From Streptomyces rubiginosohelvolus (GTDB lineage: Bacteria > Actinomycetota > Actinomycetes > Streptomycetales > Streptomycetaceae): a DNA stretch of 64,000 bases. Below, in pieces: positions 62,605-64,000 of the stretch (the stretch's first letter is position 1; each line of letters starts with the position of its first letter). The stretch is taken from positions 18,956 to 82,955 of the forward strand of contig NZ_BMTW01000008.1 in assembly GCF_014649875.1 (NCBI RefSeq). Direction: 5' to 3'. Both the position numbers and the translations under genes were made by a program. The notes beneath the pieces were generated by a model. The model searched no databases. It saw only the letters and a program-made list of their open reading frames with translations, and was not told the origin of the DNA.

Positions 62605-62626
62605 GTCCGGTATGGCAATGCCGGTT
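62605..62626. promoter_or_regulatory. Candidate gamma-butyrolactone-receptor (ArpA-type) box
   Basis: Left half GTCCGGTATGG fits the ArpA half-site GGYCGGTWYGK at 10 of 11 positions; the right half CAATGCCGGTT fits at 7 of 11. It lies 706 bp upstream of adpA. In S. griseus ArpA binds upstream of adpA, so position and sequence are suggestive, though the distance is large. Confidence 0.4.
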
Positions 62627-63131
62627 GTGTCGTACACGCGCCTTCGAGCGAGTGAACACCGTCGGGCGTCCTGTTTTTCGAGAGGGCCCGCGACGGCCCG
62701 CGAGGGGTGGCGACGGAGCGCGCACCCGGTCCCTGTTGGCCACGTCTCCGAACGCCGCCCGAAACCGGTCGTTCGTGTGTTCCCCGGCACATCGACCGGT
62801 GACGCGCCCCAGCGGGGCCTCGGCCCGATCCACGCCGCAACGCCCGCCATGACCGCCCTTCCTGACCCGAGCACGCCACGCATCCACGGCCGCGAGGGAG
62901 CGCACCGGCGCAGCCGTCTCAGGGCGGTTGTGCGCCCGGCGTGACCGGATACAGCACACACACCCGATGATTTTCAGCCAACTTCGTCCGAGGGGTGACC
63001 CCTTCGCGGGATGGCCGGACAACCCACCGCCCACCAGGCAGGAACGGACCGCGCGGTACGCTTTCACCCGACGCGGACGGGCCACGTTGGCGAAGGGCAC
63101 TTCCCTGTGCGCTTCGCAGGTGGAACGCTTC

Positions 63132-63148
63132 GTGATCGAACGCTTCAC
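63132..63148. promoter_or_regulatory. Candidate BldD box upstream of adpA
   Basis: GTGA-N9-TCAC (GTGA 63132-63135, TCAC 63145-63148) fits the inner part of the BldD pattern AGTGA..TCACC. It lies about 185 bp before the adpA start. BldD is known to bind upstream of adpA (bldH) in S. coelicolor. Confidence 0.45.
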
Positions 63149-63331
63149 GCCACGTTTCCTTATCGACATTGAGCTGGTGGGGGAAGGTGTCACGGCGGGA
63201 CCACGCGACGCAGTAGATTCGATCTTGAAAAATCGGGGGCTGGGGAACCGTGCGAAACCGAGGGGAAACGTGCAGGAGCGGCAGGCCCGTAAGGACCAGG
63301 GAGACGCGAACACCGAGGGGGGCTTAGCGTC

Positions 63332-64000
63332 ATGAGCCAGGACTCCGCCACCGCGACGGAGGCCGCACGCAAACTGACCGGGCGGCGACGCCGGGAAGTC
63401 GTAGCCGTGCTGCTGTTCAGCGGCGGCCCTATCTTCGAGAGCTCCATCCCGCTCTCCGTTTTCGGAATCGACCGGCAGGACGCGGGAGTTCCCCGCTACC
63501 GCCTGCTGGTCTGCGGGGGCGAGGAAGGACCGCTGCGCACCACCGGTGGGCTCGAACTCACCGCGCCGTACGGCCTGGAGGCGATCAGCAGGGCCGGCAC
63601 CGTGGTGGTGCCCGCCTGGCGGTCGATCACCTCGCCGCCGCCCGCCGAGGCACTGGACGCGCTGCGGCGCGCCCACGAGGAGGGCGCCCGCATCGTCGGT
63701 CTGTGCACGGGAGCCTTCGTGCTCGCGGCCGCCGGCCTGCTGGACGGCCGGCCGGCCACCACACACTGGATGTACGCGCCGACACTGGCCAAGCGCTATC
63801 CGTCGGTGCACGTCGATCCGCGCGAGCTGTTCGTGGACGACGGCGATGTGCTCACCTCCGCCGGTACGGCGGCGGGTATCGATCTCTGCCTCCACATAGT
63901 CCGCACCGACCACGGCACGGAGGCCGCCGGGGCACTCGCCCGCCGGCTCGTCGTGCCGCCGCGGCGCAGTGGCGGGCAGGAGCGCTACCTGGACAGGTCT
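63332..64000 (+). CDS. adpA: AdpA (BldH) developmental regulator, 5' part
   Basis: 223 codons are present; the gene continues beyond the window. The N-terminal DJ-1/PfpI-like (GlxA-type) dimerisation domain is complete: VVAVLLFSGGPIFESSIPLSVFGIDRQDAGVPRYRLLVCGGEEGPLRTTGGLEL, RIVGLCTGAFVLAAAGLLDGRPATTHW and FVDDGDVLTSAGTAAGIDLCLHIV. It ends near RRSGGQERYLDRS, before the AraC-type DNA-binding domain. This sequence is nearly that of AdpA of S. coelicolor as I recall it (SCO2792, bldH), the pleiotropic activator of development and secondary metabolism. ATG 63332 has GAGGGGGG about 11 nt upstream. No TTA codon is visible in the part present; the known bldA-dependent TTA would lie further on. Confidence 0.93.
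   Translation, partial: MSQDSATATEAARKLTGRRRREVVAVLLFSGGPIFESSIPLSVFGIDRQDAGVPRYRLLVCGGEEGPLRTTGGLELTAPYGLEAISRAGTVVVPAWRSITSPPPAEALDALRRAHEEGARIVGLCTGAFVLAAAGLLDGRPATTHWMYAPTLAKRYPSVHVDPRELFVDDGDVLTSAGTAAGIDLCLHIVRTDHGTEAAGALARRLVVPPRRSGGQERYLDRS

Larger units (their letters stand above)
62413..63331. other. 919-nt gene-free region upstream of adpA
   Basis: No frame here has the codon pattern of a gene; the open frames are shadows. The region is less GC-rich in places and contains the USP promoter side (62413-62540), a candidate gamma-butyrolactone-receptor site (62605-62626), a direct repeat GAACGCTTC (63123 and 63138) that overlaps a BldD-like dyad, and the adpA leader. Long adpA leaders with several regulator sites are known in Streptomyces; a small RNA inside cannot be excluded. 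Confidence 0.7.

Noticed and set aside
62474..63331. Possible gene in the adpA upstream region (both strands)
   Set aside because: Open frames here lack ribosome sites, have poor third-position GC and resemble no protein known to me; the region fits a regulatory leader.

Overview
The window is a stretch of Streptomyces chromosome. It is very GC-rich with strong G/C at third codon positions, and GTG and TTG starts are common. It carries a desferrioxamine locus, a leucine/acyl-CoA degradation operon and the start of the developmental regulator gene adpA. From memory, the order FadE, liu-type operon, des operon, glmS, USP, adpA matches the SCO2774-SCO2792 part of the S. coelicolor core chromosome; no alignment was run.

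Layout. 1-4.5 kb: a LacI-regulated sugar module (DUF993 protein, Gfo/Idh oxidoreductase, LacI regulator, sugar-phosphate isomerase/epimerase) and an EamA exporter with a divergent LysR regulator. 5.7-10.4 kb: secreted proteins (Tat-exported GH3 hexosaminidase, LppU-like lipoprotein, S37 tripeptidyl peptidase, small Cys-rich protein). 10.5-15.3 kb: a fused heterodimer-type ABC exporter and a HigBA-like toxin-antitoxin pair. 15.4-21.5 kb: ThDP enzyme, ureohydrolase (agmatinase family), sodium:solute symporter and PucR regulator, read here as a guanidino-compound catabolic module. An array of short intergenic repeats splits it.

21.6-34.9 kb is a mosaic of small accessory genes: DUF1905, GNATs, DUF1707, FG-GAP protein, His-rich methyltransferase, eCIS-core (DUF4157) protein with a ParB-like C-terminus, GPP34, esterase, YCII protein, a UvrA-like ABC protein, AraC and VOC. 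It holds one pseudogene and several tandem repeats. 35.1-41.9 kb: acyl-CoA dehydrogenase with TesB thioesterase, cation diffusion facilitator, DUF1905/YdeI protein, a putative phosphatase, TetR/NmrA pair and a second GPP34.

42.0-48.5 kb: TetR regulator divergent from the acyl-CoA carboxylase beta and alpha subunits, HMG-CoA lyase and AcdH, fitting leucine/isovalerate breakdown. Two 16-bp dyads lie between the divergent genes. 48.8-52.3 kb: DUF1707, HxlR/MFS pair and GNAT. 52.3-58.5 kb: iron-box controlled desF and desABCD for desferrioxamine; no siderophore-binding lipoprotein gene (desE) lies beside it. 58.6-62.4 kb: DUF4429/SHOCT protein, a small leaderless gene, glmS and a universal stress protein. 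The last 1.6 kb is a 919-nt gene-free leader region followed by the 5' part of adpA, cut by the window end.

No rRNA, tRNA, CRISPR array, insertion sequence or prophage was seen. The most unusual items are the orphan eCIS-core protein with a ParB-like tail, the tandem repeats placed in promoters or at gene ends, a coding-like frame continuing past the stop of a DUF1707 gene, and dyads upstream of adpA that resemble gamma-butyrolactone-receptor and BldD sites.
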